The notes: a model not told the origin generated them from the letters alone. A DNA stretch of 64,000 bases from Pseudomonas haemolytica (GCF_009659625.1 NZ_VOIW01000003.1:124001-188000); one strand, 5' to 3'. Numbered from the stretch's first letter, positions 38,707 through 47,690 are shown. Translations and numbers: made by a program.

Positions 38707-39576
38707 TCATTGGGATGTAAGCAAAGGCGGGCGGCGCAACAAGCCGTGCACCGGACCGAACACCACGGACAACACATACCCAGCACCCGCCACCAGCACG
38801 ATCGCCGGGCCGCTGGGCAGTGAGTAGTAGAACGACAACAACAACCCCAGCCACACCGACAGGCATCCCAGCACCGCCGATACCGCGATCAGCACCGGCA
38901 GGCGCCGGCTCCAGAAGCGTGAAGCGATAGCCGGCAGCATCATCAAGCCCACCACCATTAACGCGCCGATGGCCTGGAAGCCGATCACCAGGTTCAGCAC
39001 CACCAGCGTCAGGAACACGCCATGGGCCAGCGGCCCGAGGCGGCTGACGGTTTGCAGGAACAGCGGATCAAGGGTGTCGAGCAGCAGCGGTTTGTAGATC
39101 AACGCCATGGCGATCAAGCTGAAACCCGAGACCCAGAGCATGCCGGTGAGGGTGGTTTGATCCACGGCCAGGGCTGAACCGAACAGCAGGTGCAGCAGGT
39201 CCAGGCGCTTGCCGGCCAGGCCCAGGATCAGCACACCGGCAGCGAGGGAGATGGGGTAGATGGCGGCGAGGCTGGCGTCTTCGCGCAGACCGGTGCGGCG
39301 GGTTATCCACGCGGCCAGGCCGGCCATGCCCAGACCGGCGCCCAGGCCGCCGATGGTCAGCGCGGGCAGGCTCAGCCCGGCAAACCAGAAGCCCAGCGCT
39401 GCGCCCGGTAGGATGCCGTGGGCGACCGCGTCGCCGATCAGGCTCATGCGCCGCAGGATCAGAAACACCCCCAGCGGTGCGGTGCTGCAGGCGAGCACCA
39501 ACCCGCCGATAAGCGCGCGGCGCATAAATACGAAGTCATGAAACGGCATCCACAGCTGGGCGGTGAGGTGCATCAC
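38707..39576 (-). CDS. Metal ABC transporter permease (ZnuB-like)
   Basis: 289 residues, about eight to nine membrane helices (ALIGGLVLACSTAPLGVFLIL ...), ABC-3 family. Conserved SLIGDAVAHGILPGAALGF near residue 50 and GALMVVGLMMLPAIASRF. Overlaps the ATPase gene by 4 bp. Second component of the transporter between folE2 and the carbonic anhydrase. Confidence 0.92.
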   Translation of the reverse strand: MMHLTAQLWMPFHDFVFMRRALIGGLVLACSTAPLGVFLILRRMSLIGDAVAHGILPGAALGFWFAGLSLPALTIGGLGAGLGMAGLAAWITRRTGLREDASLAAIYPISLAAGVLILGLAGKRLDLLHLLFGSALAVDQTTLTGMLWVSGFSLIAMALIYKPLLLDTLDPLFLQTVSRLGPLAHGVFLTLVVLNLVIGFQAIGALMVVGLMMLPAIASRFWSRRLPVLIAVSAVLGCLSVWLGLLLSFYYSLPSGPAIVLVAGAGYVLSVVFGPVHGLLRRPPLLTSQ

Positions 39577-40241
39577 GCCACCTGCATATGCGGTTGCGGG
39601 CGGATCAGCTCTTGGCTGGGGCCGAATACGCAGCCGGTGTTTTTGATCTGTACTACTTGCTGGGTGTGATGGCGCACAGACGCCAAGTCATGGCAGACGA
39701 CCACCAGCGTGCGGCCTTGGTCATGCCAGGCGTGGATGTGTTTCCAGCACAGCGCCTGGCCGTCTTCGTCGAGGGCCGCGTGGGGTTCGTCGAGCAACAG
39801 GATGGGCGCGTCGGCCAGGCTCATGCGGGCGAGCAGGGCGCGTTGCAGTTCGCCACCGGACAATGCCATCAACGGTCGATGTTCAAGACTACTGAGGCAC
39901 CAGTCTTCCAATACCGCTTGCAGGCGTTGGCTGCGTTGTTGCGCAGTGTGCTGGGTACCCCAGAAGCCAGCGGCGACTAGCTCCTGCAGGCTGATGGGGA
40001 ACTGGCGATCCAGGTATTGCTGCTGGGGCAGGAACGACAGGCCGCCGCGACGAGGAACACCCACGGTGACTTTACCCGCCAGCGGCTTTTGCAGGCCGGC
40101 AATGACTTTGAGCAAGCTGCTCTTGCCGGTGCCGTTGGCGCCGATTATGCCGGTGAGGCTGCCTTTTTCCAGCGTCAAGTCCAGCGCCGGCGTCAGTGGT
40201 TGCCCGGGAGCTCCCCAGCGCAGAGCATTACAGGTGATCAT
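39573..40241 (-). CDS. Metal ABC transporter ATP-binding protein (ZnuC-like)
   Basis: 222 residues. Walker A GANGTGKSS, signature LSGGELQRALLAR, Walker B ILLLDEP and switch histidine CHD are all visible. Overlaps folE2 and the permease gene by 4 bp each, so the whole zinc operon is translationally coupled. Family level is certain; zinc specificity rests on context. Confidence 0.93.
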   Translation of the reverse strand: MITCNALRWGAPGQPLTPALDLTLEKGSLTGIIGANGTGKSSLLKVIAGLQKPLAGKVTVGVPRRGGLSFLPQQQYLDRQFPISLQELVAAGFWGTQHTAQQRSQRLQAVLEDWCLSSLEHRPLMALSGGELQRALLARMSLADAPILLLDEPHAALDEDGQALCWKHIHAWHDQGRTLVVVCHDLASVRHHTQQVVQIKNTGCVFGPSQELIRPQPHMQVA

Positions 40242-41134
40242 GCGGGGTCTCTCGTCCAGCGGCTCTCAGCCACGGCATCGTGCGCGTGCAGGCTTTCGGC
40301 GTGGATCACTTTGAGGTGGAAGGCTTTGACGGCATCCGAGCGTTTCAAGGCGAGGTGCAGGCGGCGAGCGGCGTCTTCGCAGAACATCAAGTTCTGCCCA
40401 TTGGCCAGGGCGAAGGCTTGTTCGTCCGCACGTTTCACCGCGGTTTGCACGGCGGTGCCGAGGGCGGCTTCGGCGTTGTCGATCAGCTCAGTCAGCGGTA
40501 GGTCGGGCTGTTGCTCGTCCAGTTGGATGGATAGCTGCGCACTGCTGCGCTGGCTGTGAGGCGTGGCGAGAATGCCATTGGCGCTGCCGAGCCAGGTCAA
40601 CACGTCTTCGTGCTGCAACGGTATATTGGCGAAATCATCGAGAAACTGCTGCTGAATCAACTGCCTGGCGAGGGCGGCGGAGCATGGGCACGTTGAGGAA
40701 TAAGTAACGTCAATTTTTAGTTCCACGTGGAACATCTGGTTTTCCAGACGTGCCTCGATGCTCACCGGGTAGCCTTTCCAGCCAGCTAATGGGCTGACCA
40801 GTGCCGGGCGTTTAAGCAGCACATCGGTGTAGATGCGCAGGTAGGCGTTCTTAGATAAACCTTCATGACTGTCGAGAAATCGAAGCAGTACATTACGCAG
40901 AAGTGCAGGTGTAAGCGGCTGCTGGTCGAGCATCTCCAAGGCCAGGTAAAGGCGTGACATATGAATGCCACGGGCCGTGCCGTCGTCCAGGCTCACGCCT
41001 GCATCGGCGGTGGCGGTCAGGCGCTGACCGTCAATCAGGATAGGCAAGGCGATGCCGCACATGCCCACCCAGTCGAGTGGCAAGGCTTGGCGTGAAGCCT
41101 GCGCGGCGATATCCGGCAGAGTCAGCGCATTCAT
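40238..41134 (-). CDS. folE2: GTP cyclohydrolase FolE2 (type IB)
   Basis: Zinc-independent replacement for FolE, first step of folate synthesis. 298 residues from the ATG at 41134 (41146 possible). Seen: the metal-binding cysteine in YSSTCPCSAALARQ and conserved glutamates and histidines (GIHMSRLYLALE, MFHVELKIDV). First gene of the leftward operon; a Zur palindrome lies 33 bp upstream. The stretch encoding MFHVEL contains a parS-like site. Confidence 0.94.
   Translation of the reverse strand: MNALTLPDIAAQASRQALPLDWVGMCGIALPILIDGQRLTATADAGVSLDDGTARGIHMSRLYLALEMLDQQPLTPALLRNVLLRFLDSHEGLSKNAYLRIYTDVLLKRPALVSPLAGWKGYPVSIEARLENQMFHVELKIDVTYSSTCPCSAALARQLIQQQFLDDFANIPLQHEDVLTWLGSANGILATPHSQRSSAQLSIQLDEQQPDLPLTELIDNAEAALGTAVQTAVKRADEQAFALANGQNLMFCEDAARRLHLALKRSDAVKAFHLKVIHAESLHAHDAVAESRWTRDPA
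40719..40734. other. parS-like ParB-binding site
   Basis: AGTTCCACGTGGAACA: a perfect 14-bp palindrome GTTCCACGTGGAAC (40720-40733), one base short of the 16-bp Pseudomonas parS consensus. It lies inside folE2, about 33 kb from parAB, within the range where origin-proximal parS sites occur. Confidence 0.85.
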
Positions 41135-41166
41135 AGACAGGTCCATCGTTGGAAATAATTAGTCAT

Positions 41167-41179
41167 GTTATAGTATAAC
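41167..41179. promoter_or_regulatory. Zur box between folE2 and amiA
   Basis: GTTATAGTATAAC, a perfect palindrome around a central base, in the AT-rich divergent gap. It matches the core of gammaproteobacterial Zur operators and recurs with one centre change at 42920. Confidence 0.85.
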
Positions 41180-41262
41180 AATTACCGTTACGATGAAATT
41201 TCTGATCCAGCCTTTATTCAGTCATGTCGAGTAGGGACGCTCCTTTATCTGCGGTATATGCC

Positions 41263-42474
41263 ATGCACCGACGTCAGCTCCTCAACCTGCTGCTGGTCAG
41301 CCCCCTGTTCACTTTGCCTTTAGGGGCCTACGCCACGCAGATTCGCAATGCACGCGTGTGGCGCTCGGACGACAAGCTGCGTTTAGTGTTCGATCTCAGT
41401 GGCCCGGTGCAGTACAAGACTTTTTCCCTGACTGCACCGGATCGCTTGATCATCGACTTGAGTGGTGCCGGCCTCAGTGGCGACTTCTCCCAGCTGGCGC
41501 TGAAGAACAGTGGGATTACCTCGATCCGTTCCGGGCATTTTGGTAAGAGCGATACGCGCATCGTGTTGGACTTGGTCGCGCCGATGCAGCTCAACAGCTT
41601 CGTGCTGCCGCCCCAGGATGGACAAGGTCACCGCTTGGTATTGGACCTGACCAGTGTTACTCGCGCACCCCGTCAAATCGCTGCTGAGCCCTTGCCGTTA
41701 GTGGCGCCGGTGGGCAAGGGGCACCCAAAACGCGACATCATTGTGGTGGTCGATCCCGGCCATGGCGGCAAGGACCCAGGCGCCGTCGGTTCCAAGGGCC
41801 AGCGCGAAAAAGATGTGGTGCTGTCGATCGCCCAGTTGCTGGCTAAACGCTTGAAACGCGAAAAGGGCTTTGACGTAAAACTGGTGCGCAATGACGATTT
41901 CTTCGTGCCTTTGCGCAAGCGCGTGGACATCGCTCGCCAGCACAAGGCCGATATGTTCATTTCGGTGCATGCCGACGCCGCGCCACGGCTTACCGCATCG
42001 GGCGCTTCGGTGTATGCGTTGTCTGAAGGCGGCGCCACCTCCGCCACGGCGCGTTTCATGGCCCAGCGCGAAAACGGCGCAGACCTGCTGGGCGCCACCA
42101 CCTTGCTCAATCTGAAGGACAAAGACCCGATGCTGGCCGGGGTGATTCTCGACATGTCGATGAACGCTACCATCGCCTCCAGCCTGCAACTGGGCAGCTC
42201 GGTATTGGGCAGCCTGCAAAGCATCACCAGCTTGCATCAGAAGCGCGTCGAGCAGGCAGGGTTCGCGGTACTCAAGTCACCGGACGTGCCTTCGATCCTG
42301 GTGGAAACCGGGTTTATCTCCAACGCTCGAGACGCCCAGCGGCTAGTGACGGCACGTCATCAACAAGCGGTGGCGGACGGCCTTTTCGAAGGTCTGAAAA
42401 ATTATTTCCAGAAGAACCCTCCGATGAACAGCTACATGGCCTGGGTGCAGGAACAGAAGAAAGCCCAGGCCTAG
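41263..42474 (+). CDS. amiA: N-acetylmuramoyl-L-alanine amidase (AmiA, Zur-cluster paralogue)
   Basis: Periplasmic zinc amidase cutting peptidoglycan stem peptides. 403 residues from 41263; an in-frame ATG at 41224 would add 13. The N-terminus MHRRQLLNLLLVSPLFTLPL looks like a twin-arginine signal. An AMIN domain (RVWRSDDKLRLVFDLSGPV) is followed by an Amidase_3 domain with VVVDPGHGGKDPGAVG, SVHADAA and VETGFISN, which carry the zinc and catalytic residues. It is divergent from folE2 across a Zur box. Confidence 0.92.
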   Translation: MHRRQLLNLLLVSPLFTLPLGAYATQIRNARVWRSDDKLRLVFDLSGPVQYKTFSLTAPDRLIIDLSGAGLSGDFSQLALKNSGITSIRSGHFGKSDTRIVLDLVAPMQLNSFVLPPQDGQGHRLVLDLTSVTRAPRQIAAEPLPLVAPVGKGHPKRDIIVVVDPGHGGKDPGAVGSKGQREKDVVLSIAQLLAKRLKREKGFDVKLVRNDDFFVPLRKRVDIARQHKADMFISVHADAAPRLTASGASVYALSEGGATSATARFMAQRENGADLLGATTLLNLKDKDPMLAGVILDMSMNATIASSLQLGSSVLGSLQSITSLHQKRVEQAGFAVLKSPDVPSILVETGFISNARDAQRLVTARHQQAVADGLFEGLKNYFQKNPPMNSYMAWVQEQKKAQA

Positions 42475-42839
42475 CAGCCGGTCAGTCGGCTGCAGGTGAA
42501 TTTGACGCTGGCGCCACCTGAGCTGGAAAACCGGTTGATGGTGGTCCAGCCCACGCGCCGCGTGTAACCGACCCACGCCTCACCATCGGATGCCAAGCCG
42601 GTAAAGAACGTCAGTTGCCCATAGCGGCTGTTGGTCTGCGCCCAGTAGCGTTTGCCGATCACTTCAAAACCGCGCAGATACGTCGTGCTGCCCACGGTCG
42701 CCACGCTGTAGGCATTCCCCAACGGGTCCACGCAAGCCAGCACGTTGGCGCTGCGCGTGCAGTTAGCCAAAAGGCTGGGCGCTTGGGCACAGGCCGGCCC
42801 TGCGGCTACCAATAGCAGGGCGCACAAGAGGTATCTCAT
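42471..42839 (-). CDS. Small exported protein of the zinc cluster, function unknown
   Basis: 122 residues. Signal peptide (MRYLLCALLLVAAGPACAQA), then about 100 residues with four cysteines (ANCTRSANVLACVD ... FTCSRLTGC) that could form two disulfides. No family recognised. It is convergent with amiA (4-bp overlap) and divergent from dksA2 across the second Zur box, so it may be zinc regulated. The equivalent position in P. aeruginosa also holds a hypothetical gene (recalled as PA5537). Confidence 0.72.
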   Translation of the reverse strand: MRYLLCALLLVAAGPACAQAPSLLANCTRSANVLACVDPLGNAYSVATVGSTTYLRGFEVIGKRYWAQTNSRYGQLTFFTGLASDGEAWVGYTRRVGWTTINRFSSSGGASVKFTCSRLTGC

Positions 42840-42919
42840 CGAGTTTCTCGGAATGTTTAACGTGATCAAGCATTACGCCCTTCGTTGCGACGAGTAAGAG
42901 AGATTGGCTTATTTGTATT

Positions 42920-42932
42920 GTTATACTATAAC
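42920..42932. promoter_or_regulatory. Zur box upstream of dksA2
   Basis: GTTATACTATAAC, the same palindrome as at 41167 with C for G at the centre. It is 34 bp upstream of the dksA2 start and 80 bp upstream of the divergent small exported-protein gene. Confidence 0.85.
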
Positions 42933-42966
42933 ATTAAACAACAGCCTGACCCGTGAACCGCTTCCC

Positions 42967-43371
42967 ATGACTGAACAAGACCTCCTGGCCCAGCCGCCCG
43001 CCGATTACATGAATGACGTCCAGCAAGGTTTCTTCCGTGAGCTGCTGCTGACTCAGCGCTACGAACTCCAAGCACGCATTGAAGCCGAGTTCCTGATACT
43101 GCGCGAGCAGGAAACCAACAGCGACCTGGCGGATATCGGCAGTGCCGAAGAGCAACGCCAATGGCAACTGCGCCTGCTGGAGCGGGAAAAGAAGCTGTTG
43201 GACAAGATCGATGACGCCCTGGAACTGTTGGCCCGCGGTGAATACGGCTGGTGCCGTGAAACCGGTGAACCCATCGGCCTGCAACGCTTGCTGCTGCGCC
43301 CCACCGCGACCCTGTGTATCGAAGCCAAAGAACGTGAAGAGCTGCGCGAACGCCATAAACGGGCAGTTTGA
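42967..43371 (+). CDS. dksA2: Zinc-independent RNA polymerase-binding protein DksA2
   Basis: Binds the RNA polymerase secondary channel and acts with ppGpp; substitutes for DksA when zinc is scarce. 134 residues. Coiled-coil tip acidic residues are seen in NSDLADIGSAEEQRQ. The C4 zinc finger of DksA is degenerate: YGWCRETGE has C then T, and TLCIEAKE has C then A, leaving two cysteines. Start MTEQDLLAQPP; an upstream in-frame start at 42904 would run through the Zur box. Confidence 0.94.
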   Translation: MTEQDLLAQPPADYMNDVQQGFFRELLLTQRYELQARIEAEFLILREQETNSDLADIGSAEEQRQWQLRLLEREKKLLDKIDDALELLARGEYGWCRETGEPIGLQRLLLRPTATLCIEAKEREELRERHKRAV

Positions 43372-43398
43372 CCGGCCAACCCTGATGAGGAATACCTG

Positions 43399-44604
43399 AT
43401 GCCCAATCGTCTCCCCGTGACCGTGTTGTCCGGCTTTCTCGGCGCCGGTAAAAGCACGCTGCTCAACTACGTCCTGCGCAACCGCGAAAACCTGCGGGTG
43501 GCGGTGATCGTCAACGACATGAGCGAAATCAACATCGACGGCAGCGAGGTGCAGCGCGACGTCACGCTCAATCGCTCGGAAGAAAAACTGGTAGAGATGA
43601 GCAACGGCTGTATCTGCTGCACCTTGCGTGAAGACTTGCTGGAAGAAGTCGCAAAGCTCGCCAAGGAAGGTCGGTTCGATTATCTGCTGATCGAATCCAC
43701 CGGTATTTCCGAGCCTTTGCCGGTGGCCGAAACCTTCACTTTCCGCGATGAAAACGAGCAAAGCCTGGCCGACATCGCACGGTTGGATACCATGGTCACC
43801 GTGGTCGACGGCATGAACTTCCTGCTCGACTACCAGGCCGCCGAAAGCCTGGCTTCACGCGGCGAAACCCTTGGTGAAGAGGACGAGCGCTCCATCACAG
43901 ACCTGTTGATCGAGCAGATCGAATTCGCTGACGTCATCCTGATCAGCAAGATCGATCTGATCAGTCGCCGTGAGCGCGAAGAGTTGATGGCTATTCTCGA
44001 GCGCCTCAACGCCCAGGCGGAAATCATCCCGATGGTCATGGGCGAAGTGCCGCTGCACAAGATCCTCAACACCGGCCGCTTCGACTTCGAACGTGCCGCC
44101 CAGGCCCCGGGCTGGTTACAGGAGTTGCGCGGTGAACATGTGCCGGAAACCGAAGAGTACGGCATCGCGTCCACTGCTTACCGTGCGCGCCGGCCCTTCC
44201 ACCCACAGCGGTTTTTCGACTTTATCGACCGCCCGTGGGTGAACGGCAAGCTGCTGCGTTCCAAGGGCTTCTTCTGGTTGGCCAGCAAACATCAGGACGC
44301 TGGCAGTTGGTCCCAGGCCGGCGGCTTGATGCGCCATGGGTTTGCCGGGCGCTGGTGGCGCTTTGTGCCGAAAAGCCAGTGGCCTCAGGACGAAGAAAGC
44401 GTGGCGGCGATCATGGGTAACTGGCAATTGAGCACTGGTGACTGCCGCCAGGAACTGGTGTTTATCGGGCAAAACATCGACTTCAACCAGATGCGTGCCG
44501 AGCTGGATGCGTGCTTGCTCAACGATGAAGAAATGGCGCTGGGCGTCGAAGGTTGGCGTTTGCTGCTCGATCCTTTTGGCCCTTGGTATGAGCAGGTAGC
44601 CTGA
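43399..44604 (+). CDS. zigA: COG0523 (CobW-like) GTP-dependent metallochaperone ZigA
   Basis: G3E GTPase, 401 residues. P-loop GFLGAGKST, the zinc-binding NGCICC motif near residue 70, SKID as the base-recognition motif and a C-terminal CobW domain ([17 protein letters not shown]). ZNG1/ZigA-type proteins deliver zinc to client enzymes under starvation. It lies 27 bp after dksA2, downstream of the same Zur box. Its stop overlaps the next start as TGATG. The symbol is by similarity and context. Confidence 0.9.
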   Translation: MPNRLPVTVLSGFLGAGKSTLLNYVLRNRENLRVAVIVNDMSEINIDGSEVQRDVTLNRSEEKLVEMSNGCICCTLREDLLEEVAKLAKEGRFDYLLIESTGISEPLPVAETFTFRDENEQSLADIARLDTMVTVVDGMNFLLDYQAAESLASRGETLGEEDERSITDLLIEQIEFADVILISKIDLISRREREELMAILERLNAQAEIIPMVMGEVPLHKILNTGRFDFERAAQAPGWLQELRGEHVPETEEYGIASTAYRARRPFHPQRFFDFIDRPWVNGKLLRSKGFFWLASKHQDAGSWSQAGGLMRHGFAGRWWRFVPKSQWPQDEESVAAIMGNWQLSTGDCRQELVFIGQNIDFNQMRAELDACLLNDEEMALGVEGWRLLLDPFGPWYEQVA

Positions 44605-45248
44605 TGTTGGCCCCGGTTATTCCCCTGCGCCCCATGATCCGCCAGGCCCGTGGGGAAACCCCGCTGGCGCTGTCCGATATCCTCAACGATGGCGTCAACC
44701 TGGCGGTCTGGCAGCGCCAACTGCCCCTGCATATCGCCGAATTCGGTGCCTTGCAGGTTGCACTCAATGAGCCGTTGGCTGAATCCTTGGTGATTGAGCT
44801 CGACAGCGAAGACGCCGTACCGAACTTGCAGGGGTTGGCGTCCAGTTGTCGCGATCTTGAGGGCTACGCCGGTTTTATCGCCGATGTGTCGTGGTTGGTC
44901 AGCGCGTTTGCCTGCCTGCTCGGCGCCAAGCGTATTGGTGTGCGTCTGCGGCTGCTGGACAAGGCCATGTGCCCGCGTTTTCACGTCGATCATGTACCGG
45001 TTCGGTTGATCACCACCTACGCCGGTATTGGCAGCCAATGGTTGCGCGAAGGCGTCATGGACCGCCGCAACCTGGGCCAAGAGGACGCCGAGCCTACCGA
45101 GCGTATCGAGCAGATCCATTGCGGCGAAGTGGCATTGCTCAAGGGTACGAAATGGCACGGTAACGAAGGGCACGGCCTGATCCACCGCTCGCCAGCGCTC
45201 CAGGCCAATGAACGGCGGTTGATCCTGACGCTGGATTGGCTGGCATAA
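44604..45248 (+). CDS. DUF1826 domain-containing protein
   Basis: 214 residues, soluble. Conserved FHVDHVPVRLITTYAGIGSQWL, and a histidine-rich GTKWHGNEGHGLIHRSPAL near the C-terminus, look like a cupin or 2-oxoglutarate-oxygenase-type metal site (HxD ... H). Family function is unknown. Translationally coupled to zigA, consistent with a role in zinc limitation; the same pairing is recalled for PA5535-PA5534. Confidence 0.85.
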   Translation: MLAPVIPLRPMIRQARGETPLALSDILNDGVNLAVWQRQLPLHIAEFGALQVALNEPLAESLVIELDSEDAVPNLQGLASSCRDLEGYAGFIADVSWLVSAFACLLGAKRIGVRLRLLDKAMCPRFHVDHVPVRLITTYAGIGSQWLREGVMDRRNLGQEDAEPTERIEQIHCGEVALLKGTKWHGNEGHGLIHRSPALQANERRLILTLDWLA

Positions 45249-45280
45249 CCGGGTAGGATCAAGCTCTCTACACTGTCTGA

Positions 45281-46255
45281 ATGATGCCTCTCATGCTGCA
45301 GAACATTCCCACTCACGTGATTGCCGGGCCCTTGGGCGCCGGCAAGACCAGCCTGATCCAGCACCTGCTTGCCCAGCGCCCGGCCAACGAGCGCTGGGCG
45401 GTACTGATCAACGAGTTCGGCCAGATCGGCCTGGACGCCGCCTTGCTGACTCAAGACGATGACGGTATCGCTCTGGGAGAAGTGGCGGGAGGCTGCCTGT
45501 GTTGTGTGAATGGTGCACCTTTCCAGGTAGGGCTGGGTCGCTTGCTGCGTAAGGCCAAGCCGGATCGGTTGTTTATCGAACCGTCAGGCTTGGGCCATCC
45601 GGCGCAGTTGCTCAAACAACTGCGGGAGGCGCCCTGGCAAAACGTGTTGGCAGTGCAGCCCTGTGTGCTGGTGCTGGATGCCCAGGCGCTGGCGGCGGGC
45701 AAGCCGTTGCCGCAGGCACAGCAAGAGGCGTTGGCCAGCGCCGGCCTACTGGTATTGAACAAGGATGAGGCGCTGGATGCTGCGCAACGTCAGGCGATTG
45801 AGGGGCAATTACCCCATTGCGCGCTCTATTGGACACGCCGGGCGCAATTGCCGCTTGAACGGTTGCCAGGCTTGAATGCGCAGGCGCAAGAGGCAGTGGA
45901 TAACGTCGAGCTCCCTCAAGGGCTGGCGCAAATGCCGGCCATTTGGAGTGAGCCTGCGTTGCCGATCTTTTTGAGCCAGAACCAGGAGGGTGGCTGGAGT
46001 GTTGGTTGGCGTTGGCATCCGAGCCAGCAATTCGATGTCAGCCGCCTGCATCACTGGCTATCAAGCCTCGACTGGCGCCGTGCCAAACTGGTTATCCACA
46101 GCCTCCAGGGCTGGGTCTCGGCCAACGCTGTGGATAACAGCCTATTGGCCTGGCAAGCCAGTGAATGGCGGCGGGATTCGCGGATTGAATTGATCTTCAG
46201 CGAACCACAGGACGTGGCCGCATTGCAGGCTGACCTGGCAGCCTGCCGTTACTGA
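45281..46255 (+). CDS. Second COG0523 (CobW-like) GTPase
   Basis: 324 residues. P-loop GPLGAGKTS, GGCLCC metal motif, ILVLNKDE-type base recognition and a short, divergent C-terminal domain. Shorter than ZigA (401) and only distantly similar, so not a recent duplication. It follows DUF1826 by 32 bp and probably belongs to the same transcript. ATG codons at 45281, 45284 and 45293 are possible starts. Two perfect DnaA boxes occur near its 3' end (46092-46100, 46129-46137). Confidence 0.87.
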   Translation: MMPLMLQNIPTHVIAGPLGAGKTSLIQHLLAQRPANERWAVLINEFGQIGLDAALLTQDDDGIALGEVAGGCLCCVNGAPFQVGLGRLLRKAKPDRLFIEPSGLGHPAQLLKQLREAPWQNVLAVQPCVLVLDAQALAAGKPLPQAQQEALASAGLLVLNKDEALDAAQRQAIEGQLPHCALYWTRRAQLPLERLPGLNAQAQEAVDNVELPQGLAQMPAIWSEPALPIFLSQNQEGGWSVGWRWHPSQQFDVSRLHHWLSSLDWRRAKLVIHSLQGWVSANAVDNSLLAWQASEWRRDSRIELIFSEPQDVAALQADLAACRY

Positions 46256-46644
46256 CGTTTCTTGGTGGCATGGTCCTGGCGCCATTGGCTCAATTCGATC
46301 ACCTCGGCGCTGGGCAACGGCTCCTTGGCCTCGAACGGGTAGGGCGCCAGTTCGATCTGCGCACTGTGGGCACCGAACTGGGTGATGACCCCGGAATGAC
46401 GGGTTTCCCCGGTCACGGTGAACTCGAAATTGTAGATACGTGCCAGGCGCCGCCGGCCATTGGCATCCTTCACGAAACCGATGCGTTTTAGCGCCACCGC
46501 ACCGTCGAGCAGCTCGATATCGAGCTTGGCGCAATGCTGCTTGACCCGCTCCAGAGCCCGTTCACGCAGGCCGTGGTTGTGCCAAACCCAGGCGGCGCCG
46601 GTCGCCAGCAGCATCAATACGAAGATGTTTCCCAGGGTCAGCAT
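46249..46644 (-). CDS. DUF3301 domain-containing membrane-anchored protein
   Basis: 131 residues. One N-terminal membrane helix (MLTLGNIFVLMLLATGAAWVW) and a cytoplasmic DUF3301 domain (RERALERVKQHCAKLDIELLDGAVALKRI ... YNFEFTVTG). Function unknown. It is convergent with the second COG0523 gene, overlapping it by 7 bp. An upstream extension in the same frame is the antisense shadow of pdxY. Confidence 0.85.
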   Translation of the reverse strand: MLTLGNIFVLMLLATGAAWVWHNHGLRERALERVKQHCAKLDIELLDGAVALKRIGFVKDANGRRRLARIYNFEFTVTGETRHSGVITQFGAHSAQIELAPYPFEAKEPLPSAEVIELSQWRQDHATKKRQ

Positions 46645-46761
46645 TCCATGAACTCCAACAAAGTGAGAGCAGCTTAACTGTGTCGCCGGTCTGTCGTACA
46701 GGTTGCGTTTAGTCGCATACTGCGCGGCCAGAATTTCAACGGCTTTACGGAAACCTCCCGC

Positions 46762-47634
46762 ATGAAACGCACACCTCATCTGCTTGCGATCCAGTCTCAT
46801 GTGGTCTTTGGCCACGCCGGAAACAGCGCCGCCGTGTTCCCCATGCAGCGGGTCGGGGTGAATGTCTGGCCGCTCAACACGGTGCAATTCTCCAACCACA
46901 CACAGTATGGACAGTGGGCGGGCGAAGTGTTGGCGCCGCAGCAAATTCCGGCGCTGGTGGAAGGCATTGCCGCGATTGGTGAGCTGGGCAACTGTGATGC
47001 GGTGCTGTCCGGGTACCTTGGCAGTGCAGACCAGGGCCGCGCTATTCTTAGCGGTGTGGCACGTATCAAGGCGCTCAACCCCAAGGCGCTGTACCTGTGC
47101 GACCCGGTGATGGGCCACCCGGAAAAGGGCTGCATCGTGCCGCAGGAGGTCAGCGATTTCCTGTTGGATGAGGCTGCGGCCATGGCGGATTTCCTCTGCC
47201 CCAACCAACTGGAGCTGGACAGTTTTGCCGGGCGCAAGCCGCAATCGCTGTTCGATTGCCTGGGCATGGCTAGGGCGCTGCTGGCGCGTGGGCCGAAGGC
47301 GGTACTGGTCAAGCACCTGGATTATCCAGGCAAGCTGCCGGAGGGTTTTGAGATGCTGCTGGTGACCGAAGGCGGCAGCTGGCATCTGCGTCGGCCACTG
47401 CTGGCATTCCCGCGTCAGCCGGTGGGTGTGGGCGATTTGACTTCAGGCCTGTTCCTGGCGCGGGTGCTGCTGGGCGACAGCCTGGTGGCAGCCTTTGAGT
47501 TCACCGCCGCAGCGGTGCATGAAGTGCTGCTGGAAACCCAGGCTTGCGCCAGTTATGAACTGGAGTTGGTTCGGGCTCAGGATCGCATCGCCCATCCGCG
47601 TGTGCGGTTCGAAGCCACGCCGATCAGTCTGTAA
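46762..47634 (+). CDS. pdxY: Pyridoxal kinase PdxY
   Basis: Phosphorylates pyridoxal in the vitamin B6 salvage pathway. 290 residues, ribokinase fold. Seen: [23 protein letters not shown] (substrate pocket), [10 protein letters not shown], and the catalytic-base region [10 protein letters not shown]. Normal length; starts [12 protein letters not shown]. It stands alone between a divergent DUF3301 gene and a convergent thioesterase gene. Confidence 0.94.
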   Translation: MKRTPHLLAIQSHVVFGHAGNSAAVFPMQRVGVNVWPLNTVQFSNHTQYGQWAGEVLAPQQIPALVEGIAAIGELGNCDAVLSGYLGSADQGRAILSGVARIKALNPKALYLCDPVMGHPEKGCIVPQEVSDFLLDEAAAMADFLCPNQLELDSFAGRKPQSLFDCLGMARALLARGPKAVLVKHLDYPGKLPEGFEMLLVTEGGSWHLRRPLLAFPRQPVGVGDLTSGLFLARVLLGDSLVAAFEFTAAAVHEVLLETQACASYELELVRAQDRIAHPRVRFEATPISL

Positions 47635-47646
47635 GTATGCAAAACC

Positions 47647-47690
47647 AGTGTGGGAGGGACGGTGCGACGATTCGACTTGCTCCCACATTT
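47647..47690. repeat. Variant single REP hairpin
   Basis: TGTGGGAG (47649-47656) and CTCCCACA (47680-47687) pair across GGACGGTGCGACGATTCGA, an internal segment not found in the standard REP units here but shared with the copy at 58263. It lies between convergent pdxY and the thioesterase gene. Confidence 0.75.
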
